The position numbers and the translations under genes were made by a program. The notes beneath the pieces are model-generated. The model saw only the letters and a program-made list of their open reading frames with translations, made no database searches and was not told where the DNA came from. From positions 1-64,000 of the forward strand of contig NZ_JAHCDD010000019.1 in assembly GCF_018413525.1 (NCBI RefSeq): a stretch of DNA of 64,000 nt. Direction: 5' to 3'. Positions 27,063 to 36,957 of this stretch are shown piece after piece (position 1 is the stretch's first letter; each line of letters begins with the position of its first letter). The DNA is from Acidovorax sp. CCYZU-2555. Its GTDB lineage: Bacteria; Pseudomonadota; Gammaproteobacteria; Burkholderiales; Burkholderiaceae_C.

Positions 27063-27767
27063 ATGACAGTAGAAAAAGTGGCCCTCATCACCGCTGGTGG
27101 CTCCGGCATGGGCGCGGCCACCGCGAAGAAGCTGGCGCAGGACGGTTACCGCGTCGCCATCCTGTCGTCGTCGGGCAAGGGCGAAGCCCTGGCCCAGGAG
27201 CTGGGCGGTGTGGGCGTCACCGGTTCGAACCAGTCCACGGAAGACCTGCAGCGCCTGGTCGATCTGGCGATGCAGCGCTGGGGCCGCATCGATGCGCTGG
27301 TGAATTCCGCGGGCCACGGCCCGCGCGCGCCCATTCTCGACATCACCGATGAAGACTGGCACAAGGGCATGGAGGTCTATTTCCTCAACGCCGTGCGGCC
27401 CGCGCGGCTGGTCGTGCCCATCATGGAGAAGCAGGGCGGCGGCGCCATCGTCAACATCTCCACGGCCTGGGCGTTCGAGCCCGTAGACACCTTCCCCACG
27501 TCGGCGGTGTTCCGCGCGGGGCTGGCGAGCTTCACCAAGATCTTCACCGACCGCTACGGCGCCAAGAACATCCGCATGAACAACGTGCTGCCCGGCTGGA
27601 TCGACAGCCTGCCGCAGACCGACGCGCGGCGCGAGACCGTGCCCATGGGGCGCTACGGCAAGGCCGAGGAAATCGCCGCGACCGTGGCGTTTCTGCTGTC
27701 GGACGGCGCGGGCTACATCACGGGGCAGAACATCCGCGTCGACGGCGGCTTGTCGCGCTCCGTTTAA
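27063..27767 (+). CDS. Short-chain dehydrogenase/reductase family protein with altered catalytic motif
   Basis: A 234-residue Rossmann-fold protein of the classical SDR type. The cofactor loop is TAGGSGMG (residues 10-17), NSAGHG sits at 81-86, and the C-terminal PMGRYGKAEEIAATVAFLLS and GQNIRVDGGL segments are normal. The catalytic serine is in NIST (S133). The expected YxxxK is not there: the aligned positions read S147-A-V-F-R151, so both the tyrosine and the lysine are replaced. It is thus a divergent or non-catalytic member. AAGGAG lies 6 bp before the ATG at 27063. It converges on the hydrolase gene (4-bp overlap). Confidence 0.9.
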   Translation: MTVEKVALITAGGSGMGAATAKKLAQDGYRVAILSSSGKGEALAQELGGVGVTGSNQSTEDLQRLVDLAMQRWGRIDALVNSAGHGPRAPILDITDEDWHKGMEVYFLNAVRPARLVVPIMEKQGGGAIVNISTAWAFEPVDTFPTSAVFRAGLASFTKIFTDRYGAKNIRMNNVLPGWIDSLPQTDARRETVPMGRYGKAEEIAATVAFLLSDGAGYITGQNIRVDGGLSRSV

Positions 27768-28579
27768 GCGCTGCCCAGCGACACCAGATTGAGCAGCGAG
27801 GCCTCGATCGCTGCGGCCGTGGCGTCGGGGCGCTCCATCGGGAACAGATGGCTGCCGTCGAGAATCATGCTGCGGCCCTGGGTGATGCGCAGCGTCATGT
27901 CCATGCCGACCTGCTTCATTTCCTGCGAGCCGCGCCCGCCGATGAAGGCTGCGGGGCAGCGCAGCGGGTGGCGGCGCAGCAGCGCGTCGAGGTTGTGCGG
28001 CAGCGTGTTGTAGATCGCGGTCTCGACTTCGCGCTCGAAAGCCAGCATGCGCTTGTCGTCCTGGTCCTTGAGGCAATGCGTCACATAGTCCTGCAGCACC
28101 TCGGGGTGCCAATGCGCAAAGGCTTTCTTGGTGCGGAAGTACGCGAGCGCTTCGTCGTCGTTGGCCCAGTGGTTGCGCCGGCGCTGGCTGACCTTGCCCG
28201 GCGAGACCGAGCCCACCAGCTGCGTGCGCTTGGCCATGCCCAGCGCGTTGGCGCGCCAGCCGCTGATCAGCGGCGAGTCGATCAGCAGCACGCCGCGCGC
28301 GAGTTCGGGGTGCAGCGCCGCGGCCATCACGCTCAGGAAGCCGCCCAGCGAATGGCCGACGAAAAACACTGGCTCGCCGCGCCGCTCGACTTCGGCGCGC
28401 GCGAAGTCGGCGAGCTGCTGCACCAGATGCGGCCAGTTGTTGCTGACCGGATAGCGCGGGTCGTGGCCGAAGCTGTCTACGGCCCGCGTCTCGCAGCCGC
28501 GCTTGCGCAGCAGCGAAAACAACAGGCGGTAGGTGGCGGCGGGAAAGCTGTTGGCGTGGGAGAAGACGATGGGCAGCAT
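27764..28579 (-). CDS. Alpha/beta hydrolase
   Basis: A 271-residue alpha/beta hydrolase with an oxyanion region FSHANSFPAATYR, nucleophile motif GHSLGG (about residue 93-98) and a terminal catalytic His in DGSHLFPMERP. Related proteins are annotated as lipases or esterases, and the family is conserved beside proteasome-like genes in some beta-proteobacteria. The substrate is unknown. It is the third gene of a minus-strand mutS-Anbu-hydrolase run, 13 bp downstream of the Anbu gene, so probably co-transcribed. Confidence 0.88.
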   Translation of the reverse strand: MLPIVFSHANSFPAATYRLLFSLLRKRGCETRAVDSFGHDPRYPVSNNWPHLVQQLADFARAEVERRGEPVFFVGHSLGGFLSVMAAALHPELARGVLLIDSPLISGWRANALGMAKRTQLVGSVSPGKVSQRRRNHWANDDEALAYFRTKKAFAHWHPEVLQDYVTHCLKDQDDKRMLAFEREVETAIYNTLPHNLDALLRRHPLRCPAAFIGGRGSQEMKQVGMDMTLRITQGRSMILDGSHLFPMERPDATAAAIEASLLNLVSLGSA

Positions 28580-28592
28580 GGGCGGGCTGCGC

Positions 28593-29609
28593 TCAGGATG
28601 CTGACTTGTCTTCGTCGTCCTGGGCGTCGGGCGCCTTGGGCGGCTGGCTTGCCGGGTCGGCTTCGCCGGCCATCAGATGGTCGGGATGCACCGGCGCGAT
28701 CGGCAGGTGCGCGGGCGCGCGCAGCGACGATGCGGCCGAGTAGACGCCTGCCTGGCGCAGGCCCGCGGGCGCGGCCGGCGCGGGCTGGGCGGCGACGATG
28801 GCTGGCGTGATCTTGTGCAGCGGGTGGCAGCGCCGGCTCGAGACGCGAATCGGCGCGTTGGTCGCGCCGCCGTCCCAGGCCGGGTCTTCGATGCTGTCGA
28901 ACACATGGCGCAAGCGTTCGCCCCAGTTGTCGTGCAGCAGCCGGTAGTAGGGGTTGGTTTCGTCGATGCAGACGATCTTGTCGCTGGAGAACTGGTCGGC
29001 TTCGTAGACGATCAGGTCCAGCGGCAGGCCCACCGACAGATTCGACTTGATGGTGCTGTCCATCGAGACCAGCGCGCACTTGGCGGCTTCGTCCAGCGGC
29101 GTCTGCGGCGTGATCACGCGGTCGAGCACGGGCTTGCCGTACTTCGATTCGCCGACCTGGAAATAGGGCGTCTCGTGCGTGGCTTCGATGAAGTTGCCCG
29201 CCGAGTAGACCTGGAACAGGCGCATGCCTTCGCCGCGAATCTGCCCGCCGAGCACCAGCGAGACATTGAAGTCGAGGCCGGCGCGCTTGAGCGCCACGCC
29301 GTCGCGGTCATAGACATGGCGCACGGCCGCGCCCAGAATGCGCGCGGCATCGAACATGCTGCGCGCGTTCCAGATGGTCAGCATCTCGCCGGTGTGTTCG
29401 TCGCGCAGCTGCTGCAGCTGCAGGATTTCGCGCACCGACTGCGAGATGGACAGATTTCCGGCCGACAGCAACACCATGAAGCGGTCGCCCGGGGCCTCAT
29501 AGACCATCATCTTGCGAAAGGAGCTGATGTGGTCGAGACCGGCATTGGTACGCGAGTCGGCCAGAAACACCAACCCCGCGTCTAGTTTGATGGCTACACA
29601 GTAGGTCAT
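28593..29609 (-). CDS. Anbu-type 20S proteasome-like peptidase (betaproteobacterial proteasome homologue)
   Basis: A 338-residue Ntn-hydrolase. After Met removal the N-terminal residue would be Thr2 ([10 protein letters not shown]), the catalytic nucleophile. Conserved proteasome features follow: [34 protein letters not shown] and [18 protein letters not shown]. This is the Anbu/BPH group. Typical Anbu proteins are about 240-250 residues; this one has an extra 80-90-residue C-terminal tail rich in Pro and Ala ([12 protein letters not shown]...[13 protein letters not shown]), predicted disordered. It overlaps the mutS stop codon by ATGA. The partner genes usual for Anbu (ATP-grasp, alpha-E, transglutaminase) are not beside it. 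Confidence 0.92.
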   Translation of the reverse strand: MTYCVAIKLDAGLVFLADSRTNAGLDHISSFRKMMVYEAPGDRFMVLLSAGNLSISQSVREILQLQQLRDEHTGEMLTIWNARSMFDAARILGAAVRHVYDRDGVALKRAGLDFNVSLVLGGQIRGEGMRLFQVYSAGNFIEATHETPYFQVGESKYGKPVLDRVITPQTPLDEAAKCALVSMDSTIKSNLSVGLPLDLIVYEADQFSSDKIVCIDETNPYYRLLHDNWGERLRHVFDSIEDPAWDGGATNAPIRVSSRRCHPLHKITPAIVAAQPAPAAPAGLRQAGVYSAASSLRAPAHLPIAPVHPDHLMAGEADPASQPPKAPDAQDDEDKSAS

Positions 29610-32263
29610 GGCTTTTGAGCGAGTCCTTGAAGAGCGTACAAATGATCGAGGGCCTCGCGCGGGCTCAGCGTATCGAGTTCCAGAGCCAGCAGGCGTTGCT
29701 GCAGCAGGCTGACTTCGGCGCGGGGTTCGGGCGCTTGCGGCGCGGCGAACAGGTCCACCTGGCGCCGGTCTTCGCCGGCGCGCTCTTCAAGCGCTGCCAG
29801 CGTATGTCTTGCATGGTAGAGCACTGCGGTGGGCATTCCCGCGAGTTTAGCCACCTGGATACCGTAGCTTCTACTGGCAGGCCCTGGTTGTATTTCATGT
29901 AGAAACACAATGTCACTTCCTGATTCAGTTGCGCCTACATGGACATTCACTGCCTGGCGCGCTTTCGCGGGCAGGTCGGTGAGCTCGAAGTAATGCGTGG
30001 CGAACAGCGTGAACGCGCGCGTCTTGTCGTGCAGATGGCTGGCGATGCCGCTGGCCAGCGCCAGGCCGTCGAAGGTGCTGGTGCCGCGGCCGATTTCGTC
30101 CATCAGCACCAGGCTGTGCGGCGTCGCCGCATGCAGGATCTGCGCGGCTTCGGTCATTTCCAGCATGAAGGTCGACTGCGCGTTGGCCAGGTCATCGGCC
30201 GCGCCAATGCGCGTGTGGATCGCATCGATGGGCCCGAGGCGGCACGACGTGGCCGGCACATGGCTGCCCATGCTGGCCAGCAGCACGATCAGCGCCACCT
30301 GGCGCATATAGGTCGACTTACCGCCCATGTTGGGGCCGGTGATGATCTGCATGCGCGCATTGGCGTTCATGCGCGTGTGGTTGGCGATGAACGCGCCGCT
30401 CGAGGTTTCGGCCAGGCGCGCTTCGACCACGGGGTGGCGGCCGCCTTCGATCTCTATGCAGGGCTGGCTCACGAATTCGGGCGCGCACCACTGCAGCGTG
30501 AGCGAGCGTTCGGCCAGCGTACACAGCAGGTCCAGCGTGGCCAGCGCGCCGGCCACGCGGGTCAGGCCGGGCACATGCGGCTGCAGCTGGTCGAGAATCT
30601 GTTCGTAAAGCCACTTCTCGCGCGCCAGCGCGCGCTCGTTGGCCGACAGCGCCTTGTCTTCGAAGTTCTTGAGCTCGGGCGTGATGTAGCGCTCGGCGTT
30701 CTTGAGCGTCTGGCGGCGACGGTAGTCGTCGGGCACGCGGTCGAGGTAGCTGGTCGTGACTTCGATATAGAAGCCATGCACCTTGTTGAACTGCACGCGC
30801 AGATTGGGAATGCCGCTGCGCGCTTTCTCACGCGTTTCCAGGTCGAGCAGGAAGCTGTCGCAGTTGGTCTGGATGGCGCGCAGCTCGTCGAGTTCGGCGT
30901 CGAAGCCGCCGGCGATCACGCCGCCGTCGCGCACCAGCGCGGCCGGTTCCTCCAGCAGCGCGGCCAGCAGCAGCGCTTCGCAGCCCGCGGGCGGCAGGGT
31001 GTCGGCAAAGACCTGGTTCAGATAGCTAGACGGCGAAGCGCCGGTCGTCGACAGCAGCTGGGCCTTGGCCAGCGTCTTGGCGAGTGCCACCAGTTCACGC
31101 GGGCGCACCTGGCGCAGCGCGATGCGCGCCGTGATGCGCTCGACATCGCTCACGCCCTTGAGTTCGGCGCGCAGCATCTGCCACGGCGCGGCGCCCGAGG
31201 CCTGTTGGCCGCGCAGCACTTCGGTGGCCGCGAGGCGTTCGCGCGCGGCGCTGCGGTCGCGCTTGGGTTCGAGCATCCAGCTCTTGAGCAGGCGGCTGCC
31301 CATTCCGGTCTGGCAGGTGTCGAGCAGCGAGAACAGCGTGGGGCTGTCTTCGCCGCGCAGCGTCTTGAGCAGTTCGAGGTTGCGGCGCGTGGCCGGCGGC
31401 AGGTCGATCAGCTCGTCGTCGCGCTGCACCTGCACGCTGTGCAAGTGGGTCAGCGTGCGGCCCTGGGTGTGCTCGGCATAGGACAGCAGCGCGGCCGAGG
31501 CCGCATGCGCCAGGCCCAGGCCTTCGGCGTTCCAGGCCAGCAGGCTGGCCGCGCCCAGCTGCTCGAGCAGCTTGCGCTCGCCCAGCCCCTGGTCGAACTG
31601 CCAGTCGGGCCGCGGGCTCAGCGGGCAGGCGAGGCTGCCGTTCTGGCGCAGGCCGTGGAGTTGCTTCTCGAAGCGCTCGGTGACGCCGGCGCTGTAGATC
31701 ACCTCGCTGGGCGCGATGCGCACCAGCCAGTCGCCGAGTTCGTCGGGCGTGCATTCGGCCAGGTGGACCCGGCCCTGGGTCACGCTGAGCCAGGCCAGGC
31801 CGCAGCGGTTGCGCGCGCCCGCATGCACGGCCAGCAGCATGGCTTCGCTCTTGTCGGACAGCAGCGCCGCATCGGTCAGCGTGCCCGGCGTGACGACGCG
31901 CACCACCTTGCGCTCGACCGGCCCCTTGTTCGCTCCGACTTCGCCAACCTGCTCGCAAATGGCCACCGACTCGCCCATCTTGATGAGCCGCGCGAGGTAG
32001 TTCTCCAGCGCATGGAAAGGCACGCCGCACATCGGAATCGGCTGGCCGCCCGACTGGCCGCGCTGCGTCAGCGTGATGTCGAGCAGCCGCGTGGCCTTCT
32101 CGGCATCGGTGTAGAACAGCTCGTAGAAGTCGCCCATGCGGTAGAACACCAGCGTGTCCGGGTACCCGGCCTTGAGGCCTAGATATTGCTGCATCATGGG
32201 CGTGTGCGCGGAAAGCGGCGTGCTGGCCAGCCCCTGGTCGGCTTCGGTATTCTCGATAATCAC
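29606..32263 (-). CDS. mutS: DNA mismatch repair protein MutS
   Basis: An 885-residue MutS with the usual domains. The N-terminal mismatch-binding domain ([20 protein letters not shown], then [17 protein letters not shown], which carries the conserved Phe-x-Glu) is followed by connector and lever domains and the ATPase with Walker [14 protein letters not shown] and signature [16 protein letters not shown]. Length and motifs are normal. It recognises base mismatches and recruits MutL, which is not in the window. It is the first gene of the mutS-Anbu-hydrolase run; the stop codon overlaps the Anbu start. Confidence 0.98.
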   Translation of the reverse strand: MIIENTEADQGLASTPLSAHTPMMQQYLGLKAGYPDTLVFYRMGDFYELFYTDAEKATRLLDITLTQRGQSGGQPIPMCGVPFHALENYLARLIKMGESVAICEQVGEVGANKGPVERKVVRVVTPGTLTDAALLSDKSEAMLLAVHAGARNRCGLAWLSVTQGRVHLAECTPDELGDWLVRIAPSEVIYSAGVTERFEKQLHGLRQNGSLACPLSPRPDWQFDQGLGERKLLEQLGAASLLAWNAEGLGLAHAASAALLSYAEHTQGRTLTHLHSVQVQRDDELIDLPPATRRNLELLKTLRGEDSPTLFSLLDTCQTGMGSRLLKSWMLEPKRDRSAARERLAATEVLRGQQASGAAPWQMLRAELKGVSDVERITARIALRQVRPRELVALAKTLAKAQLLSTTGASPSSYLNQVFADTLPPAGCEALLLAALLEEPAALVRDGGVIAGGFDAELDELRAIQTNCDSFLLDLETREKARSGIPNLRVQFNKVHGFYIEVTTSYLDRVPDDYRRRQTLKNAERYITPELKNFEDKALSANERALAREKWLYEQILDQLQPHVPGLTRVAGALATLDLLCTLAERSLTLQWCAPEFVSQPCIEIEGGRHPVVEARLAETSSGAFIANHTRMNANARMQIITGPNMGGKSTYMRQVALIVLLASMGSHVPATSCRLGPIDAIHTRIGAADDLANAQSTFMLEMTEAAQILHAATPHSLVLMDEIGRGTSTFDGLALASGIASHLHDKTRAFTLFATHYFELTDLPAKARQAVNVHVGATESGSDIVFLHEIQPGPASRSYGIQVAKLAGMPTAVLYHARHTLAALEERAGEDRRQVDLFAAPQAPEPRAEVSLLQQRLLALELDTLSPREALDHLYALQGLAQKP

Positions 32264-32744
32264 TTTTGAATCAATTTACTTAGGTTGGCTGCGAAAACGG
32301 CGTGCAGCCCGACAATTTTCGGGGGCGGGTGGCGCAGATTTTCTGCAATCTACGCGCAGTCGCAAAAAATCCTATGGGGAAAACCGGCAAGGCGCAGTGC
32401 GTGCCGGTGGCTTGCCCGGCGCGACAGGCGAGGGCGCGCGGGTCAAAGGAAGACATTATTGTCGATCAGGCGCCCATGCTGTGTCTGCCCGCCAGTGCCA
32501 CACCCGGCGCGTGGACTTAACGCGCCCCATCGTCAACACCTGCGGCATTGCGCCGTGCGTTGGTAGGTGATTAGATGAGAATACGTCTCAATTGATATAC
32601 ACTGCGGCGGAGCTTGGGCGGCGCCTCCCGAATGGGGCGAAACCTGGGCTCGCCAGCCGCATGAAGGCCCGGCGTTCCGGGCTTTCTCCGGCATTCCTTT
32701 TCCTGCGGCCTGCGTGCCGCGACCGCACCCTGCCGAGGCCGACC
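32264..32744. other. Intergenic region between mutS and the DUF2325 gene
   Basis: These 481 bp contain no convincing gene. They hold the mutS promoter on the left, a Fur-like site at 32574-32592, and a leader of about 150 nt before the DUF2325 start. A GC hairpin (GCCCGG-CGTT-CCGGGC, 32667-32682) with a short T run lies in the leader and could act as an attenuator, but the T run is too short to call. Confidence 0.55.
32574..32592 (+). promoter_or_regulatory. Fur-box-like palindrome upstream of the DUF2325 gene
   Basis: GATGAGAATACGTCTCAAT: 14 of 19 bases match the Fur consensus form AATGAGAATCATTCTCATT, and it contains perfect TGAGA/TCTCA arms. It lies 153 bp before the DUF2325 start and well upstream of mutS. 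Iron or related metal control of DUF2325 is inferred. Confidence 0.6.
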
Positions 32745-33302
32745 ATGCACCTTGCCGCGCACGAAATTCCGCAACTCATCAGCGAATACCACGCGTTGAT
32801 GCGCCACTTCGGCAAGGCGCAGATCCGCTGCGACGCGCTGGTGCGCGCCCAGGCCATAGAGATCGAGCGCCTGCAAGGCGAGGCCATGCGCCTGCGCGCG
32901 GCCGTGATCGTGCGCGACACCGCGCTGTCCTGGGAGCGCTCGCAGCGCATGGAGGCCGTGCGCACTCTCATGCAGAACGTGGCGCTGGAGCGCCTGCAGT
33001 GGCAGTTGCGCGATCACCGCGTACCCGACGAGACCGGCGAGGGCGCGCAGCAAGTCCTGAGCGTAGATGTGCCGGTCGACGATCTCGCCGACCTCGAAGG
33101 CAGCTTCGCCGCCGCCGACCTGGTGATCTGCCAGACCGGCTGCCTGAGCCACGGCGCGTACTGGCGCGTGCAGGACCACTGCCGGCGCACGGGCAAGACC
33201 TGTGTGCTGGTCGAGCAATCCGCGGCCGCGCACATTGCGGGCTTCGAGCCGCCGTCGCAGTCCGAAAGCGCGATCGAATGGCTGGCCGCGCCCGCATCCT
33301 GA
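32745..33302 (+). CDS. DUF2325 domain-containing protein
   Basis: A 185-residue protein. The N-terminal half is helical and charged (SEYHALMRHFGKAQIRCDALVRAQ), and the C-terminal half is a DUF2325 domain (DLEGSFAAADLVICQTGCLSHGAYWRV, read in two halves, then HCRRTGKTCVLVEQ). DUF2325 has a Rossmann-like fold with conserved Cys and His (QTGCLSHGAYW, QDHCRRTGK); its function is not known. The start at 32745 follows GAGG. The Fur-like site upstream suggests iron-responsive expression. No membrane helix or signal peptide is present. Confidence 0.85.
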   Translation: MHLAAHEIPQLISEYHALMRHFGKAQIRCDALVRAQAIEIERLQGEAMRLRAAVIVRDTALSWERSQRMEAVRTLMQNVALERLQWQLRDHRVPDETGEGAQQVLSVDVPVDDLADLEGSFAAADLVICQTGCLSHGAYWRVQDHCRRTGKTCVLVEQSAAAHIAGFEPPSQSESAIEWLAAPAS

Positions 33303-33531
33303 GCCCCGCGGCACGTAAACACCGAGCCCGCTCCTTTGTCTTTCAGGGGTAACCCTTGCCAGGGTTGTTAGTATCTGCCAGCGGAACTGCGGGCTGGTGT
33401 CACCACACCAGCGCGTGAACCAGGCAGAAAACGGGCGCTACAAGCCCGTCTGCCGATCGGCATATAACAACGAAATGCTGGATCGTGGCGGCCATGAGCC
33501 TGTCACGGTGCACAGAGGCAAGAGGGCAGGC

Positions 33532-34998
33532 ATGCAGGATCAGAGCGAACGAACAAAGGCAATGGCGGCTTGGCGCCAGGGCCTCAACGCCATGGCAGGG
33601 TGGCTGCCGGGAGGGCCTGCGCCGCGGCGCGAGGGCTCGCGCCTGCGCGACCTGTTGGGCCTTACGCTCGCTGCCGGCGTGGGCGCGCTGCTCGCGGTGC
33701 AGGCGGTGACGCTGTGGCGGCTGGACGACCGCGCGCAGCAGCGTGAGCGCATTCTCGACGAGACCCGGCAGGCGCTGCTCGCGCAGACGCTGCAAAGCGC
33801 CACGCTATCGGGTGCGGTCGCCGTCGGCCTGGCCGATCCGGCGATCAAGGATCTCGCACGCGGCCTCGATGTGCCGCCCGAAGTGGTGCAATTGCACTTT
33901 GCGCAGTTGCGCATGCGCCTGCCGGTGCTGAGCGTGCATGTGATGGACCGCGACGGCCGCAGCATGGCCCAGGACGACAGCGAGCGTGTCTCGCCGGGGC
34001 GGCTGCAGGCTTTCCTGCCCTATTTCCGCCAGGCCATGCAAGGCCGGGCCAGTGTGTTCGCGGCGCTCGAAATGGGCACGCACACGCGCAACCTGTTCTA
34101 TGTCGCGCCCGTGCGTTCCGGCGAGAGCGTCGACTCGCCGGTGCTGGGCGTGGTGGTGCTCAAGACCGATGCCGCCGCGCTCGACGCCGTGCTCAATCGC
34201 AATGACATGACCACCTTGCTGCTGGACCCGCACGGCGTGGCGTTTTCTTCCACGCGGCCCGACTGGCGCTATGCGATGACCGCGCCGCTGACGCAGCAGC
34301 GCATCGATGCCGTGCGCCAGAGCGGGCTGTTCGGCGGCTATTTCGACAATGGCGTGGCGTCGGCGCTGCCGTTTGCCGAAGACAGCGTCGAAGTGCGCGT
34401 CGATGGCGCGCGGCATGTGGTCGACCGGCGCGCGCTCAACTGGAACGATCCCGAAGGTGCCTGGGAGCTGGTGGCGCTGGACAACGTGAGCGTCCTGATG
34501 ACCTGGCGCGATCGCTGGTGGGTGGCCTCGGTATCGTTCGCGCTGCTGATGCTGGGCGGCGCGATGGTGCTGCGCCTGCGCACGTTGGGCCAATGTCTGC
34601 GCGCCGTGCAGCAGCGCCACGAGGTGCTGCGCGAAGCGCTGCGCGTGAGTCCCATGGCCGCGGTATTGACCGACGCCGATGGCCGCATCATCTGGGCCAA
34701 TTCGCGCTACGAGCAGGAAAGCGGCCACGCGCTGGCCGCGCTGCGCGGCAACAAGCCGTCGATCGTGGCCAGCGGGCAAACGCCGCAGGCGACCTATCGC
34801 GACCTCTGGTCCACGCTGATGGCAGGCCAGCGCTGGGAAGGCCGGCTGGTCAACCGCGACAGCGCGGGCCGGCTGCACGAGGAGCTGGTGCAGATCATGC
34901 CGGTGTTCGACCGCTGCGGCCGGCGCATCGCCATCGTCGGCTGGCACCAGCGGCTGGGCAGTGTTGCGACAGCGCCGCCCGCCTTGTCCGCACCGTAA
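33532..34998 (+). CDS. Membrane PAS sensor protein lacking a known output domain
   Basis: A 488-residue protein. A first transmembrane helix (about residues 40-62) is followed by a periplasmic Cache-like domain (VMDRDGRSMAQDDSERVSPG, VFAALEMGTHTRNLFYVAPV), a second helix (WWVASVSFALLMLGGAMVL) and a cytoplasmic PAS domain (VLREALRVSPMAAVLTDADG, then IIWANSRYEQESGHALAALRG). It stops after the PAS domain. There is no histidine-kinase, GGDEF, EAL or MCP module and no frameshifted one downstream. It resembles the N-terminal part of larger sensors but appears intact. A stand-alone sensor acting on a separate partner is one reading. Confidence 0.82.
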   Translation: MQDQSERTKAMAAWRQGLNAMAGWLPGGPAPRREGSRLRDLLGLTLAAGVGALLAVQAVTLWRLDDRAQQRERILDETRQALLAQTLQSATLSGAVAVGLADPAIKDLARGLDVPPEVVQLHFAQLRMRLPVLSVHVMDRDGRSMAQDDSERVSPGRLQAFLPYFRQAMQGRASVFAALEMGTHTRNLFYVAPVRSGESVDSPVLGVVVLKTDAAALDAVLNRNDMTTLLLDPHGVAFSSTRPDWRYAMTAPLTQQRIDAVRQSGLFGGYFDNGVASALPFAEDSVEVRVDGARHVVDRRALNWNDPEGAWELVALDNVSVLMTWRDRWWVASVSFALLMLGGAMVLRLRTLGQCLRAVQQRHEVLREALRVSPMAAVLTDADGRIIWANSRYEQESGHALAALRGNKPSIVASGQTPQATYRDLWSTLMAGQRWEGRLVNRDSAGRLHEELVQIMPVFDRCGRRIAIVGWHQRLGSVATAPPALSAP

Positions 34999-35011
34999 GC
35001 CGGTACGGCAC

Positions 35012-35041
35012 ACAAAAAAACACCGCCTCAAGAGGCGGTGT
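35012..35041 (-). terminator. Rho-independent terminator after suhB (minus strand)
   Basis: ACACCGCCTC-TTG-GAGGCGGTGT hairpin; on the minus strand it is followed by TTTTTTT. It sits about 20 bp past the suhB stop codon and 14 bp beyond the convergent PAS gene stop codon. Confidence 0.87.
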
Positions 35042-35062
35042 CTTCATCGAGCGCTGATGCGA

Positions 35063-35962
35063 TCAGGCCTGGTCGTCGGCGGGCGCCGCTTCTTCAGCGG
35101 CGGGCTCGCCGTCTTCGGCCAGGGCCTGGCGCACGCCGGCCTTCTCGCCTGCGCCGGCAAACTTGCTGTACTTGCCCAGCAGCGTGACCAGATTGCCATA
35201 GACGCGGGGGTTGCCGGCCATGCATTCGCGCTGCTCGAGGAAGTCGGCTTCACCGGTGTAGTTGCCCACCAGGCCACCGGCTTCGGTGATCAGCAGCGAA
35301 CCCGCGGCGACGTCCCAGATGCTCAGGCCGTTGTGGAAGAAACCATCGCTGAAACCGGCGGCCACGTAGGCCAGGTCCAGGGCGGCGGAGCCCGACTGGC
35401 GCACGCCGGCAACGCGCGGCATGACATCGGTCACCATGGCCATGTAGGCCTTGAAGTTGTCGCCCTGGCGGAACGGGAAGCCCGTGCCGATCAGGCAGTC
35501 GCGCATTTGCGCGCGCTTGCTCACGCGGATGCGGCGGTCGTTGAGGAACGCACCGCGGCCGCGCGTGGCGGTGAACAGGTTGTTGCGCGAAGGGTCATAG
35601 ACCACGGCGTGCTCGATCTTGCCCTTGACGGCCAGCGCGATGCTCACGCAGTACACGGGCATGCCGTGGATGAAGTTGGTCGTGCCGTCGAGCGGGTCGA
35701 TGATCCAGACGAAGTCGGAATCCTTGGCGCCGAATTCCTGGCCGCTCTCTTCGGCGAGGATGCCGTGGCCGGGGTAGGCGGTCAGCAACGTTTCGATGAT
35801 GGCTTTTTCGGCCGCCTGGTCGGTTTCGGTCACAAAGTCGTTGACCTGCTTTTGTGCGATGCGCACGGATTCCACGTCAAGAGCCGCGCGGTTGATAAGG
35901 GCGCCGGCGGCGCGTGCGGCTTTGATAGCCACGTTGAGCATGGGATGCAGGGTAGACGACAT
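35063..35962 (-). CDS. suhB: Inositol-1-monophosphatase family protein SuhB
   Basis: A 299-residue Mg-dependent phosphatase. Metal-binding motifs are LAEESGQEF and [15 protein letters not shown], and the C-terminal [15 protein letters not shown] site is present. SuhB hydrolyses inositol monophosphate and, in E. coli, also serves as part of the rRNA transcription antitermination complex. The ATG at 35962 (MSSTLHPML) is preferred; an upstream in-frame extension is Arg-rich and unlikely. The gene is divergent from trmJ, an arrangement shared with many beta-proteobacteria. The C-terminus is acidic ([17 protein letters not shown]). Confidence 0.95.
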   Translation of the reverse strand: MSSTLHPMLNVAIKAARAAGALINRAALDVESVRIAQKQVNDFVTETDQAAEKAIIETLLTAYPGHGILAEESGQEFGAKDSDFVWIIDPLDGTTNFIHGMPVYCVSIALAVKGKIEHAVVYDPSRNNLFTATRGRGAFLNDRRIRVSKRAQMRDCLIGTGFPFRQGDNFKAYMAMVTDVMPRVAGVRQSGSAALDLAYVAAGFSDGFFHNGLSIWDVAAGSLLITEAGGLVGNYTGEADFLEQRECMAGNPRVYGNLVTLLGKYSKFAGAGEKAGVRQALAEDGEPAAEEAAPADDQA

Positions 35963-36151
35963 AGATTGTGAGCGTTGGCGCCGCGCTGCAAAAAGGCAGC
36001 GCAACACGCGGGTAAGAACAGGAAAGACCGGCCTCGGCGATGCGGGCGGCGACAATGGCTGGCGATTTTACCCGGCCTGCCCGATTTCTGCTGCGCTTTG
36101 TGCTGCAACCTTTGGCATCTGCCGCCTTTTGCCAACGCTTTTGTGAATGCC

Positions 36152-36925
36152 ATGAAGACCCGATTCGTCCTGATCCAGACCAGCCATGCCGGCAATGTGG
36201 GTGCTGCCGCCCGCGCCATGAAGACCATGGGCTTCGACGACCTGGTGCTGGTCGCGCCGCGCTGGGCGAACGTGCTGCGGCGCGAGGAAACCATACAGCG
36301 CGCCAGCGGCGCCCTCGACGTGCTGGCCCAGGCACGCATCGTCGAGACGCTGGACGAAGCCCTCGACGGCATGAGCCACCTGTGCGCCACCGCCATGACG
36401 CAGCGCGACTTCGGCCCGCCCACGCGCGCGCCGCGCCAGCATCTCGAAATGCTGGTCCAGGGCAAGTTGCAGCCGCAGTCCGCCGAGCCCGCAACGCCGG
36501 CCGCGCCCGAAACCGGCGTCGCCTTTCTGTTCGGCTGCGAGCGCTTCGGCATGGCCAACGAGGACGTGTACCGCTGCGATGTCGCGCTGTCGATTCCGTC
36601 GAACCCGCAGTTCGGCTCGCTCAATCTCGGCGCCGCGATCCAGTTGATCGCCTATGAATGGCGCCAGGCGCTGGGCGGTTTCGCGCTCGAGAACGCCGCG
36701 CCCGCGCAACTGCCCGACCGTGCCGATGCCGCCCAGGTGGGAGGCATGCTCACGCATTGGGAGCAGGCGCTCACGCATATCGGCTTCCTCGATCCTGCAG
36801 CGCCCAAGAAGCTCATGCCGCGTCTGAACCAATTGTTCAATCGCGCGCAACTGAGCCCTGAAGAAATCCACATCCTGCGCGGTGTCGCCAAAGCCATGCT
36901 GCAAAGCACGCCGCCAAACCGCTAG
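36152..36925 (+). CDS. trmJ: tRNA (cytidine/uridine-2'-O-)-methyltransferase TrmJ
   Basis: A 257-residue SPOUT-class methyltransferase. The N-terminal [20 protein letters not shown] motif, [18 protein letters not shown], and the knot segment [18 protein letters not shown] are the usual TrmH/TrmJ signatures. It 2'-O-methylates position 32 of tRNA using S-adenosylmethionine. The start at 36152 is chosen from homology. It lies 32 bp before cysE, with which it is probably co-transcribed. Confidence 0.93.
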   Translation: MKTRFVLIQTSHAGNVGAAARAMKTMGFDDLVLVAPRWANVLRREETIQRASGALDVLAQARIVETLDEALDGMSHLCATAMTQRDFGPPTRAPRQHLEMLVQGKLQPQSAEPATPAAPETGVAFLFGCERFGMANEDVYRCDVALSIPSNPQFGSLNLGAAIQLIAYEWRQALGGFALENAAPAQLPDRADAAQVGGMLTHWEQALTHIGFLDPAAPKKLMPRLNQLFNRAQLSPEEIHILRGVAKAMLQSTPPNR

Positions 36926-36957
36926 ACTGCTCGACTCCCCACTCTATTTCCCTCGTG

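Noticed and set aside
29939-32182. 747-codon plus-strand frame opposite mutS
   Set aside because: Antisense shadow of a highly conserved gene; composition is low-complexity Arg/Gln/Ala.
32667-32682. Hairpin in the DUF2325 leader as a terminator
   Set aside because: The stem is only 6 bp and the T run has three bases, too weak to call.
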